A stretch of 64,000 nt of DNA from assembly GCF_010015585.1 (NCBI RefSeq), contig NW_022985097.1, positions 62,001-126,000 on the forward strand. The letters run 5' to 3'. Origin of the DNA: Eremomyces bilateralis CBS 781.70 (Eukaryota; Ascomycota; Dothideomycetes; Eremomycetales; Eremomycetaceae). Each line of letters starts with the position of its first letter. Within the stretch, counting starts at the first letter, position 1. The position numbers and the translations under genes were made by a program. The notes beneath the pieces are model-generated. The model was not told the origin of the DNA and searched no databases. It saw only the letters and a program-made list of their open reading frames with translations. Of the stretch, positions 45,106 through 54,332 are shown piece after piece.

Positions 45106-45555
45106 ATGTCCACCGCCAACTCCGTCAACGACACCCAACTCGGCCTCAGCACCCACGAAGTCCAACTCCTCCGCTACCACCAAACCGCCGCCCTCCAACA
45201 GTCCGCCCCCCAATCCACCTCCTCCCGCGCCGCCTCCGCCGCCTCCTCGCAGGGTCGCCTCCTCCTCGACCCTTCCTCCCTCGCCGCCCTCTCCGCCCAC
45301 CTCGACCGCGTCATCCACGAGATTCAGCGCCGCTGGGCCGCCCTGCACGCGCAGACCCAGCAGGCCACGCAGCTGCAATACGACCGCGCGGGCAACGTCG
45401 TCGGCGACGCGGACGCCGCCATCGAGCAGTTTCAGCAGCTGTGCGACCAGATCGAGGAGCTGCAGATGGAGTTTGAGAAGATCAAGCGGATCGGGGAGAT
45501 CGTGAAGGGGTATCGGGCGAGGGTGGAGGCGTTGGATAGGAGGGTGGGGAGGTAA
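45106..45555 (+). CDS. CNL1: Putative BLOC-1 subunit CNL1
   Basis: 149-residue single-exon coiled-coil protein resembling fungal CNL1 (BLOC1S4-like), a subunit of the BLOC-1 complex acting on endosomes. Visible: QLGLSTHEVQLLRYHQ near the N-terminus; an Ala/Ser-rich stretch with SSQGRLLLDPSSLAALSAHL; then a long predicted helix (RVIHEIQRRWAALHAQTQQA; AIEQFQQLCDQIEELQMEFE; KIKRIGEIVKGYRARVEALD). The length fits the fungal family. The ATG at 45106 follows a CT-rich leader. The family call rests on my recall of the DPSSLAALSAH block and the coiled coil; other small coiled-coil proteins remain possible. Confidence 0.65.
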   Translation: MSTANSVNDTQLGLSTHEVQLLRYHQTAALQQSAPQSTSSRAASAASSQGRLLLDPSSLAALSAHLDRVIHEIQRRWAALHAQTQQATQLQYDRAGNVVGDADAAIEQFQQLCDQIEELQMEFEKIKRIGEIVKGYRARVEALDRRVGR

Positions 45556-46865
45556 GCGGGGATGTGGCACTGGGTGTCCATTCCCTCACGTTCCCTTAAT
45601 CCTGATACCCAGAGGAAAATATGCTAAAGAAAGAGGGGTTGAGATGGATTTAAGACGGGTGCCTCGCAGCAAACAAGACAGTTCAACGGCGCGAGCCGAA
45701 GATTTCAACCATATCGATATTTGTTCTTCGTTCGGACTGGAGCCGAGGTCTCTTGTCTGGCGTCACTTATTCTTTTTGAATTTTTTTCCTTCTACTCCGT
45801 CTTGGTTATCATTATATTCTTGCCTCACGGCCAATGATTATGACTTTGGACACTCAAGTCTCGCACAACAGAGCGGTACTCCACGAGCAAGCCCCTGAGG
45901 GCTGCGGCTCATGGCGTCCTACAAAAACAAAGATCGGTTCGCCTCACGGCACGGATGGAAAGGCGGCTTCTGTTTTGCAATGTCTTATCTTACTATTTCT
46001 CTTCCCGTTTAAAGAGCCTGTTAGCTAAAGCTGTGATGTTTGAGATGGGATATGCCTCGCGGCACCGCACATTTTATTGGTGTGTATAGCTTGAATTGAA
46101 TTGAGTGGAGGCTCTAATGCCTATCAATTTATACCCCCTTCCTATCCAAGTCCTCTCTCATGGCAAAGTCAAAGGCTAAGCTGGTGACTATCATGACCGG
46201 AGTTAAGGAACCTCTGAAAATCCGATGAACTTTACTATATCACCGAAACGTCATTTGGTGCCCTGCTCTTTTATCTAGCTCATTACTCCCTGATCCCTCC
46301 ATACATCCAGAATTGGTAGAAGGTGCACCGCATTAGGCTACTTTGCCATTCGCCAGGACTTTCTTATTCTTCTCGTCATCTATATCAACTTAGCTCATCA
46401 ACGGTTCCATTCAGGGGGTGTAATCACGGAAACTATTGAGACTGTTGAAAGGCGACTGATATCGGAGAACACCGAGTCGGCAGTCGCATGTCAGATCAGT
46501 CAGCACTGCGCACTCAAACACTTGACTGAACTTGGTTTGAAAATGGTTGGGTTGGCTTGTGAATTTCTCCATGAAGAAAAGGTGCACCGCAATTGATTGA
46601 GTACCAATGACACTGGAGCGACTTTTGCAGACCAGATTTGACCAGAGGGCCTCAGGGCGCGGCAGACCCTTGCACGTGCCTATTTCATGCACATCGCTGT
46701 GATGAGGCAAATTTACTTGCCGTTTATAGAAATATATCATAATTGAGGACGAACTCTTGTTTAGCTAGTCCTCATAGCGAAGTACGTACTCCGTATTTCG
46801 TGCTCAGCATTTACGTATTGCCTGTCTGTGACTCGGGGATATCGGTCTAGCACAACTGGACGAAC
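45556..46865. other. Spacer between the CNL1-like gene and a tandem repeat
   Basis: No gene recognised. Short frames only, moderately AT-rich from about 46020. Confidence 0.45.
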
Positions 46866-47048
46866 AGTATTGCCTGAATCGGACATGCCAAGCCCAGCCT
46901 GGACAATGGTTGCTCGCTATGTCCGAAACTTCCCATGGTTTTCGAAGAGCTTGGGAGTATTATTGCTTGAATCGGACCTGGCATGCCCGGCCTTGACAAT
47001 GGTTGCTCGCTATGTCCGGAACACCCCATGGTTTTCGAAGAGCTTGAG
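46866..47048 (+). repeat. Two-copy tandem duplication, units of 90 and 93 bp
   Basis: Unit 1 (about 46866-46955) and unit 2 (about 46956-47048) share long identical stretches such as gacaatggttgctcgctatg and catggttttcgaagagcttg, with scattered substitutions. The two units stay in the same reading frame: a plus-strand frame (46828-47055, opening from GTG) repeats TMVARYVRN-x-PWFSKSL. No start ATG or family supports a protein, so I record it as a repeat. It lies 290 bp upstream of the SDR gene. Confidence 0.85.
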
Positions 47049-47336
47049 AGTATAATTGCAGATAGTCACTCAAACTTACGGTATACTAGTGGAAATGGTC
47101 TATGTAAATGAGATCACACGGGTCAAACACCAAAGGGATCGTCAAAGTAGTCGTGGAAAAGGGCTAGGGACTATACGATGGCCTTTCTCCAATTTAGGTG
47201 CTTTCATGAAATGGAAAGGTATAAATTTAAAATACCTGATGGAAACCCCAAGCACTATTGGGACTTGACATCTAACTGAATCCTCTCTCACATTGTCTCA
47301 GCTCACTTACTGAAACCTCGCCTTCCCACCATTACA

Positions 47337-48230
47337 ATGACCGACTACATGTCCAAACTCCTTTCCTTCACTCCAACGTACCACACGGACACCTATCCCG
47401 CCATCGACCCCCTATCCGGCCCCACACTCACCAACCGCACCATCCTCATCACCGGTGCCTCCAAGGGCATCGGCCGCGCCACCGCCATCAGCTATGCCCG
47501 TGCCGGCGCCTCGAACATCATCATCGGCGCCCGATCCCCGCTGGACGCGGTGAAAGCGGAGGTGCTCGCGGCGGCGAAGAAGGAGAATCGGGACGCCCCA
47601 AATGTCCTGGCACTGTATTTGGACGTGGCGAGCGAGGAAAGCGTCCAGAAGATGGTCGCCCAGGTGGAAGCGCAGTTCGGAGAGGTTGACGTGCTCATCA
47701 ACAACGCGGGGTATCTCGAGAAGTGGGTGAACGTGGGCGACACGAACATGGATGCCAAGGAGTGGTGGAAGTCGTGGGAAGTGAACATCCTGGGAACCTA
47801 TCTCTGCACGAAGTTCGTGCTGCCCCTGCTCTTGAAGAAAAAGGGCGGGTTGAAGTTCGTGATGAATATGAGCAGCATTGGCGCAACGTTCCTTGCTGAG
47901 GGCTCGACGGCATACCAAACGGCGAAGTTGGCCGTGATGGGCTTCACGGAACGGCTGACGAAAGAGTATGAGAGCGAGGGCCTGGTGGCTGTGGCGGTCC
48001 ACCCAGGCGGAGTCTCAACGGAACTTGCACGGAATATGCCAGACAAATGGCATTCTCTCTTAAACTCCGCGGTAGAACTGCCGGCAAACACTCTCGTGTG
48101 GTTGGTGAGGGGGAAGAGGGACTGGATGAACGGAAGATATATCAGTGTGGAATGGGATATGGCGGAACTGGAGGGCATGAAGGACGAAATTGTTGCGAAA
48201 GATCTCTTGAAGGCAAAGCTGACGATGTAA
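47337..48230 (+). CDS. Short-chain dehydrogenase/reductase
   Basis: NAD(P)-dependent oxidoreductase of the classical SDR family; substrate unknown. Single exon, 297 aa, from the ATG following attacaATG. The cofactor-binding TGASKGIGRA motif lies near residue 42, preceded by a beta strand (TILI). The acidic-type second strand reads IIIGARS, which suggests NADP(H) preference because an Arg follows. NNAG is at VLINNAGYLEK; the catalytic tetrad is visible as the Asn in SWEVNILGTY, the Ser in MNMSSIGA and Y-x3-K in TAYQTAKLAV. HPGGVSTEL follows. The C-terminus ends AKDLLKAKLTM. The last codons plus 3' flank are duplicated immediately downstream. Confidence 0.95.
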   Translation: MTDYMSKLLSFTPTYHTDTYPAIDPLSGPTLTNRTILITGASKGIGRATAISYARAGASNIIIGARSPLDAVKAEVLAAAKKENRDAPNVLALYLDVASEESVQKMVAQVEAQFGEVDVLINNAGYLEKWVNVGDTNMDAKEWWKSWEVNILGTYLCTKFVLPLLLKKKGGLKFVMNMSSIGATFLAEGSTAYQTAKLAVMGFTERLTKEYESEGLVAVAVHPGGVSTELARNMPDKWHSLLNSAVELPANTLVWLVRGKRDWMNGRYISVEWDMAELEGMKDEIVAKDLLKAKLTM

Positions 48231-48397
48231 ATAAACGCACATCTGAATATAGACTTTGAAGCTGGAATATATGACCGCGAAATTTCGGCAAAGGATCTCT
48301 TGAAGGCAAAGCTGATGATGTAAATAAACGCACATCCGAGTATTAGACTTTGAAGCTGGAACATATGACTAGTGACGTCTTGGCAAAGGATATCTAG
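48195..48397 (+). repeat. Tandem duplication of the SDR gene 3' end
   Basis: About 2.2 copies with a 93-95 bp period. Copy 1 (48195-48287) contains the last 12 codons, the stop and the 3' flank (gtaaataaacgcacat). Copy 2 (48288-48382) repeats all of it with few changes, still encoding AKDLLKAKL-M-M then TAA. A third copy begins at about 48383 (ggcaaaggatatctaggg) and fades. Direct inspection shows identical stretches such as ctcttgaaggcaaagctga. Confidence 0.9.
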
Positions 48398-48551
48398 GGT
48401 GAAGGTCAATGTACATCAATGGCATATCTGATCACATTGGACTTGGAAGCTGTCGGAAAAGGATTTCTGAATCGTCTAGTTGGCGCTTATATACACATTC
48501 GTCGAACAGAGGAAAGGGATCGATCTGCTATTGAGTCTATCCGCGATAGAT

Positions 48552-49318
48552 TTAGAGAAGCGCCAAATCACCGAATTTCTCCTGAGCGGGTGTTAGCGGT
48601 CTGATTCTGCTTGAATTAGACACAGGATTGACATACCTTGTAGCCCGGAACCTGCCATTGTCCCTTGGAGACAAGTTGTTCTGTTCGCTTGTCGATATCG
48701 GGTCGGGCGGCAGCGACTTCCTCCTGCAGTTTCACATCATATCAGCAACCATTCGTCGTCCCAAGAAGCACCGAACCCTCGACACAGCACGTAGAGTACT
48801 GTCGACAGGAGGTAGCGTGGATAATATACGCACCACAGTGAGATCGTCAAACGGCCTAGCCTCCTCAATATTCCTCAACGTCTTCTCCAAATCCTTCAAC
48901 TCCGCATCTACCACCGTCTTCGTCTCCTCAGCACTCTTCACCGCCTGTGCCTCAAATGCATCGATGGCCTTCAGTTGCCGCTGCACATCGTACGTCGCCG
49001 GCTTGAAGTCCTTGAAGCGCCGTTCGATCTCGTCGACCACGGCGGTGTTCTTCAGCGAAGAGCGGAAGTGGGCGAAGTCGACCGACTGCGGCAGCTCCGA
49101 GAGCATCTGGACCTTGCGGCGTGCGTCATCGTTGCGCTTCTTGAAGGATGCGAGGGCGTTCGCGGTGTTGCCTCGTAGGCCGAGCTGGGTCCCGAGTCGG
49201 GTCCAATCGAGCTTGAGGGTGGCGCTACGCTGCAATTGACGGCCAAGTTAGCGTCGATCACACGATATCTTGGGCTAATGGGTTATTGGAGATGGGGAGA
49301 ACGTACTCCTACCGCCAT
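48552..49318 (-). CDS. ATP7: Mitochondrial F1Fo ATP synthase subunit d
   Basis: Peripheral-stalk subunit d of ATP synthase, imported into mitochondria and located on the matrix side of the inner membrane. Four exons, 49318-49307, 49229-48834, 48723-48637 and 48581-48552, give 174 aa. Exon 1 encodes just MAVG; exon 2 reads [20 protein letters not shown], then [30 protein letters not shown] and [20 protein letters not shown]. Exon 3 encodes [20 protein letters not shown] and GQWQVPGYK; exon 4 adds EKFGDLALL. Every junction is phase 0. The length equals the fungal family norm (about 174 aa). The neighbour upstream on the same strand is NAC-alpha. Confidence 0.97.
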
Positions 49319-49707
49319 GATGATGGATTTTGAAGTGTTGCGGGTTGCTTGGAAGATGGAAGCTGTTGACAGGAGCTAAAGTTGAGGTTGACTGCGGAAG
49401 TTCTCGCACTTGGCACATGATCACGTGACCGCTTCCGCGGGCCGGATCCGAATATGGCGACTCCCTTGGCGAGCGATGGATTGACAAGGGCAATTGGGAT
49501 GAAATGTCACGATATGCACGTAGGATTTGCGAAGTTGATTCTGCTCAATTGATTGAAGTTGACCGAGTCTCCGAAGCTTTTCATTTACCAGACTCCTGGG
49601 TCCAATAGGTATGAAATGTACATGTCCATGAGCGGATCACATTGGCTTTTGAAGCAATGGTTATCATCGGCAAAACCACGCCAGCAACAGGATCACCATG
49701 AAGCAAA

Positions 49708-50451
49708 TCATGTGCTCAGTGCCATGATGGAGTTGACAATGTCATTGTCGTTCTCCTTCAGCGCGCTCACGGCCTTCTTTCGTGACACGTTCGCCTGCTG
49801 CATGACCAGCTCGATGTCCTTGGTCTCCAGACCCGATTCATCGACCTCCTCGCCATCATCTTCCTCCTCCTCCTTCTTGGCCTCACCCGCCTCGATCTTC
49901 TTGTCGCCGTGGTCGTGGCCGGCGTGGGGGTCGGCATCAGCGGCTTGGGATAGCTGTTGGGCAGCGGCGGCTTGAGCTTGGGAGTTCAGGTCCTCAATCT
50001 TGGCCTCGCCGAAGATGCTGAGCGTTTGTTAGTCGCTGCCGTGGTATGCTGTACTTGCTTGATCGACTTACATCCAAGTGTTGCTGGAAGGAGACTTGTA
50101 GACATCCGGGTTGTTGATAACGAACAGAATCTGGACCCCATATTAGCTCACCGTATCCTTCACATCTTCAACGGCAATCGTGAGATCTTGGGAAAATGGA
50201 TGGCTTACGTTCTTGGGCCTCCTCAATGTAACACGGGTAATACCCTCAACGTGCTTTAAACCAAGCTTCGAAATGGCCTTTCGCGCTTTCTTCTCATTAC
50301 GCGAATGGATGGTCACAGCCGAACCGGCGGGAATGCTGGCCTCGCCCTCCTCAACTTCGGGCTCGGAGTCGGAGCTGTCGGAAGCATCTTCAACCTCAGC
50401 GATCTTCTTTTCCGGCTCATCAGGGAGCTCTTCGATTCTTGAGCTCGACAT
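49708..50451 (-). CDS. EGD2: Nascent polypeptide-associated complex subunit alpha
   Basis: NAC-alpha binds ribosomes with NAC-beta, shields nascent chains and prevents mis-targeting to the ER. Three exons, 50451-50209, 50130-50072 and 50017-49708, give 203 aa. The acidic N-terminus ([14 protein letters not shown]) precedes the NAC domain: [20 protein letters not shown], then [16 protein letters not shown], and [19 protein letters not shown] across the second intron, with [10 protein letters not shown]. An Ala/Gln-rich segment, a charged linker ([15 protein letters not shown]) and the C-terminal UBA domain ([30 protein letters not shown]) follow. The length and order are standard. Confidence 0.97.
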
Positions 50452-50977
50452 TTTGGCGATAGGTGTCGAAGGTGCGAGGTGGTGGGAGATGTTGTGGGGG
50501 TGGTTCAGTTGTTATGGGAGAGCTGGGATGTGAAGTGAAGTTTCGCACCACGACAAATTTAGCGAGGTTTTGGGATGGCGGAGATCTCCAGCACAGCGAA
50601 AGTGCAAATGGATAACTTCAACGTTTAAGGCACACCACGACAGAATTCTACGATATGGAGCGTCTTTGGATTTACGATTTTGAATTTCTTGTCATTCCCG
50701 TGCATATTTAACAATTTTAATTATGCTACCCCGATCCCTTGGCCATAGATCCCACTACTGGGCATGGAAATGAGCACGGGGTTGGACATGAATGCTCCAG
50801 TCACTGTTTGATAATATTGCAAGAACTCAATACTCGCTGTTTTGCTTGGCAGGAAATGACACCCTCTTGGTGTCTTTTTGATTCTCAAGCTTTACCCATG
50901 TGAAGCAGATATACACGCCGTGCCGACCATGCAAGATAGAAAGAATCGTGCGCCATCACTCGTCACCCTGACTGCAC
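50452..50977. other. Spacer between EGD2 and RPL14
   Basis: EGD2 promoter and RPL14 3' flank, both minus strand. No coding frame is supported. Confidence 0.5.
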
Positions 50978-51614
50978 CTAAGCACTTGCTCGGACCTTGG
51001 CCAGCGCAACCTTCTCCGCGAATCGCTTCTGTAGATGAGAGATAGATTAGCCGTCTACAAGGGGACTTTTCGGAGGTCCAATATCATAGAAGCAATTGAG
51101 CTTGCCACATCATGCTTGGATTGTCGAACGTACCTGCTTCTGCAGTCTCATGACCTTGTACCTCTCGAAGTCATTGAGGGTCTTTCGCTTGTCCTTTCGT
51201 GCCCTCGTCTTCGCCCACGCGCTCTCAGCAAAGGTCTTCTCAACCTGAGCCTCGTTCCACTTCGTCTTCAGCCCAGCGTTACCGATGGCTCGCGGGAGCT
51301 TGGGGATGACGATCGGAGTGAGGGAAAGTCCAGCAAGGGCAGCGGAGTGTCGGGGAACGACCTTGTCTGCGCTCGCTGATGGTCCATCGATGAGAACCTG
51401 CAAATCATGCTTAGCCACAGAACACTCGACCTTCATCATTCTTGCATCGCGGAACCGGGGCCTGGGATGCTATGCGGTGGCTACGTACGCGCTTGTGATC
51501 GATGATCTCGACAATTGCTGCTAACCGGCCATCGTAGGGACCGCCGGCGAAGAGAACGACCCGTCCAACCTCCACCAGTCTCCAACTGCTCGTAACAACG
51601 GTGGCGTCGCCCAT
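50978..51614 (-). CDS. RPL14: 60S ribosomal protein L14 (eL14)
   Basis: Large-subunit ribosomal protein eL14. Three exons, 51614-51489, 51397-51134 and 51028-50978, give 146 aa. Exon 1 encodes the SH3-like RNA-binding start (SSWRLVEVGRVVLFAGGPYD; GRLAAIVEIIDHKR). Exon 2 encodes VLIDGPSASADKVVPRHSAA, LAGLSLTPIVIPKLPRAIG and NDFERYKVMRLQKQ. Exon 3 encodes the basic tail KRFAEKVALAKVRASA. All junctions are phase 0. The intron-rich layout fits fungal ribosomal protein genes. It forms a same-strand run with EGD2 and ATP7, all growth-related. Confidence 0.97.
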
Positions 51615-52597
51615 GGTGACAGACTTCTGCGATGATCAGTATTCTGGTATAATGTCGAATGCCAATGCAACATACAGTTTGATTGGGGCGAAGGGTATGA
51701 GTATGTGCTGTCGTGACGTTGTAATGCCGGTTTCGAGGTTGAGGTTGAAGAGAGCTGGTCGCTTAATTTTTGGTGGATCACGTGTGTCGCTCGATGTGCG
51801 AAATTCGACGATAAATTTGTGTGAACCGCCAAGACAATGAATCCATGCACCACGTCACGTGCTAGCTTACTCAAGTCCAGGTTTTCTTTTTTCGGATTCA
51901 GTTTGATTCTTCATCTTCCCTCCACACAATGGGCATAGCATCCCATCTACGGGCACTGAAGCTTTGGAAATAGGCAATGCTCCAAGCTCGAATGGAATGA
52001 ACTAGGGACACCTAGTGAGAGACTCTCCTTAGAGATTCTCTCTAACAGATCTTCAAGGTACGTGAAACTTTCCTCCAAGCACACTTCACTTTCATGAGGA
52101 TACAAATTTGCGATTGACTGCAGTTGTCGGAGGCCACGCCTAGGTTCTCTTAACGGCACTGAGCGTATGATATTTAATATCTCACATATTCTGAATTTCA
52201 CCGTCTACATGTTTCTGGTTCACACACTTTGTCAGATTGCTTGCTGATTTAATGCTTGCAGGCTAGACATCCCGACGGATAGTTCCTCCGTCTAAGGTCG
52301 AGACCATTTCTTCGGGCCTCCAACCTTGTCGTTGTCCCGTAAGTTGCTCTTCCATTTTTTTGACTCACTTTCATCCATTCCTGCCCAATGATTAGAACTC
52401 AACTAGATAGTATCTGACCTTACGGGGCATGATTATTTCAGTTACACCAAGATCGCTGAGGGGCGCAACTCACATTTATTTCTTGCTACAGCACATTGGT
52501 GGTACTTTGACTGACCGTGAGAATAGGATGAGTGCCCATATGCGAGTTGTCGAGAGATAGCATTCCCTTGAGCCGGTCGCAACCCAGACCAGCAGAA
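51615..52597. other. Divergent spacer between RPL14 and the F-box gene
   Basis: Head-to-head promoter region. No gene recognised; frames at 51521-51874 and 51947-52201 lack family features. Confidence 0.5.
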
Positions 52598-53746
52598 ATG
52601 CCTGAGCACCGCCGGAAACCTGCACGTAGGGAGCCGGCGTCCTTGCAAAGGACTCCAGGCAGATCCAAGCAGCCCTCGAGCTCCCGAAGACACAACAAAG
52701 GCAATCCAGTGATTCGTCACCGGCCCTCTCCATTGGAATCACTTCCCAACGAGCTGCTCGAGAAGATCTTCCTTTTGTCACGTAGCACTGCTCTACCTTG
52801 TTGTTCGCCACGCCTAGGTTCTCGGTTGTCGCACGAAGGGACACTCGTCAATTTCGCAGCGGATTTTCTCTGGAGTTTCGCCGCTCCCAACATCAAGAGC
52901 AAGGATTTCCAGAAAGAGTATTTGCGCCTTGTCAATGCCCGCTTCTTCACCGCAAGCTTCTTCAAGAAGTGTGTTGATAGTGTGCTCAACCCAGAACCAG
53001 GGCGAGGTCCCGCTCATTCGCTGCACTATGCATGCCCTGCTTGCATCCAATCCTTTCGTCCTTTTGCTGACGTGGGCTTTTATTTCACGGCCAAACAAGT
53101 TGGGACAAATTGTTGCCCATGTGGAAGAACAGCACAATGCGAGGTACTCTTCCCCGTCCTGAATCACAGCTTGCCTTCCAAAGTTCTTCATGGGCCATGG
53201 ACCCTGGAAAAGGTAACACTCGCATGCTCTCTCATGCATTACGGCTGGCGTTCCACAGTTCAGGGCACCGCTGGAGAGGAAATCGCCGCTCGGGGACTTG
53301 ATGACGCTATACAAGAGCGCCATTACTGGGCCATTTTCCTTCTTCTCAAATGTTTATCTGTGGTGCCGTCCAGCAGAGTTGTCAGGGAAACGCTTTTGGA
53401 CAACAATTTCGACAAGAAGATTGTCCTTGCTGTCCTTTTGGCTCGATACAATGCCGGTCACATTACTGACTATCTCGATCCATGCTACGATCCTTGGAGA
53501 GTTCCCCTCGACAAGAAGCAAACTAGCGATCGTGATGTCTTCCTAAATACATGGTGCACTGAAGCTTTGGAGTACGAAGCACGGAAGGACCGCGAAAGGA
53601 TTCATATGGACATCTTCGACCTCTTCGAGATACTGGACCCTGCATTTAATCATCTTGATGATGTTGCTCATGTCGTTTGGAGACAAGTTCTTCAAGAGAA
53701 CGACGCAGTTCCTCTGAGAGCGCCTGAGTTCTTCAACGATCTGTAA
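52598..53746 (+). CDS. F-box domain protein
   Basis: Single-exon protein of 382 aa, a likely substrate-recognition subunit of an SCF ubiquitin ligase. The F-box lies near residues 45-85, starting SPLESLPNELLEKIFLLS. The basic N-terminus (HRRKPARREP; GRSKQPSSSRRHNK) could direct it to the nucleus. The remainder is a fungal-type C-terminal region without recognised repeats. It contains several Cys pairs (YACPACIQSF; GTNCCPCGRTAQCE) that might bind a metal, though this is unproven. I chose the ATG at 52598 because the frame upstream opens only from a GTG at 52532. Such F-box genes are highly expanded in Aspergillus and their targets are generally unknown. Confidence 0.8.
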   Translation: MPEHRRKPARREPASLQRTPGRSKQPSSSRRHNKGNPVIRHRPSPLESLPNELLEKIFLLSRSTALPCCSPRLGSRLSHEGTLVNFAADFLWSFAAPNIKSKDFQKEYLRLVNARFFTASFFKKCVDSVLNPEPGRGPAHSLHYACPACIQSFRPFADVGFYFTAKQVGTNCCPCGRTAQCEVLFPVLNHSLPSKVLHGPWTLEKVTLACSLMHYGWRSTVQGTAGEEIAARGLDDAIQERHYWAIFLLLKCLSVVPSSRVVRETLLDNNFDKKIVLAVLLARYNAGHITDYLDPCYDPWRVPLDKKQTSDRDVFLNTWCTEALEYEARKDRERIHMDIFDLFEILDPAFNHLDDVAHVVWRQVLQENDAVPLRAPEFFNDL

Positions 53747-54332
53747 GTTGCGGAACCGGCCTAATTAGGACCTTGGACATAATTTATCATTTTGTCGAAG
53801 TCATGCGACCGATGTTATGAAGCGGCTAACAAAATCGAGGCTGCACCTCACCGAGGACTTGTTCGACTAACTTCCGTACCGCTTACATATCTCGTTCCTC
53901 AACTTCAACTCGTCTCGTTCTTCATTTCGTTTTTTTATTTTTATTTTCCGAGTCATCTGAGTATTCTGCTCCTTTGCTGTATTTCGTTGGAGAATCAGGA
54001 TGGGAAAGAGTTCGAACGCGGGAATATTTGAGCAACTCGTACTCTACCACACTGAAGTTTAATATCGAGTATGGATCAATTGTAGGATAGGAGTGTATTA
54101 TAGAACTCATAGCAATACTACAGCTCCGGCATCACTACCTCTACACATTGCAACATGTTCCCCGTAGTCTCGTGATTCGTAAACAGATCATCATGTCCCT
54201 CTCCCCGTTTGCTCCTCCTATTCCCATTCCGAATACCCACCCCTTCCCGTTGGTGCCACAGATCGTCGCAGCGGCGTTGATCGCGCCGGCTTCCGGAGAA
54301 ACATCTCCTTGCTCGTAGCAGGTGACCGGCCT
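53747..54332. other. Convergent spacer between the F-box gene and REC8
   Basis: Holds both 3' flanks. A TTTTTTATTTTTATTTTC tract near 53930 is the only notable word. No gene. Confidence 0.45.

Noticed and set aside
44977-45570. 197-residue minus-strand Gly/Leu/Val/Glu-rich frame
   Set aside because: Antisense of the CNL1-like gene and its CT-rich leader; the extreme GGG/GGT composition is not protein-like.
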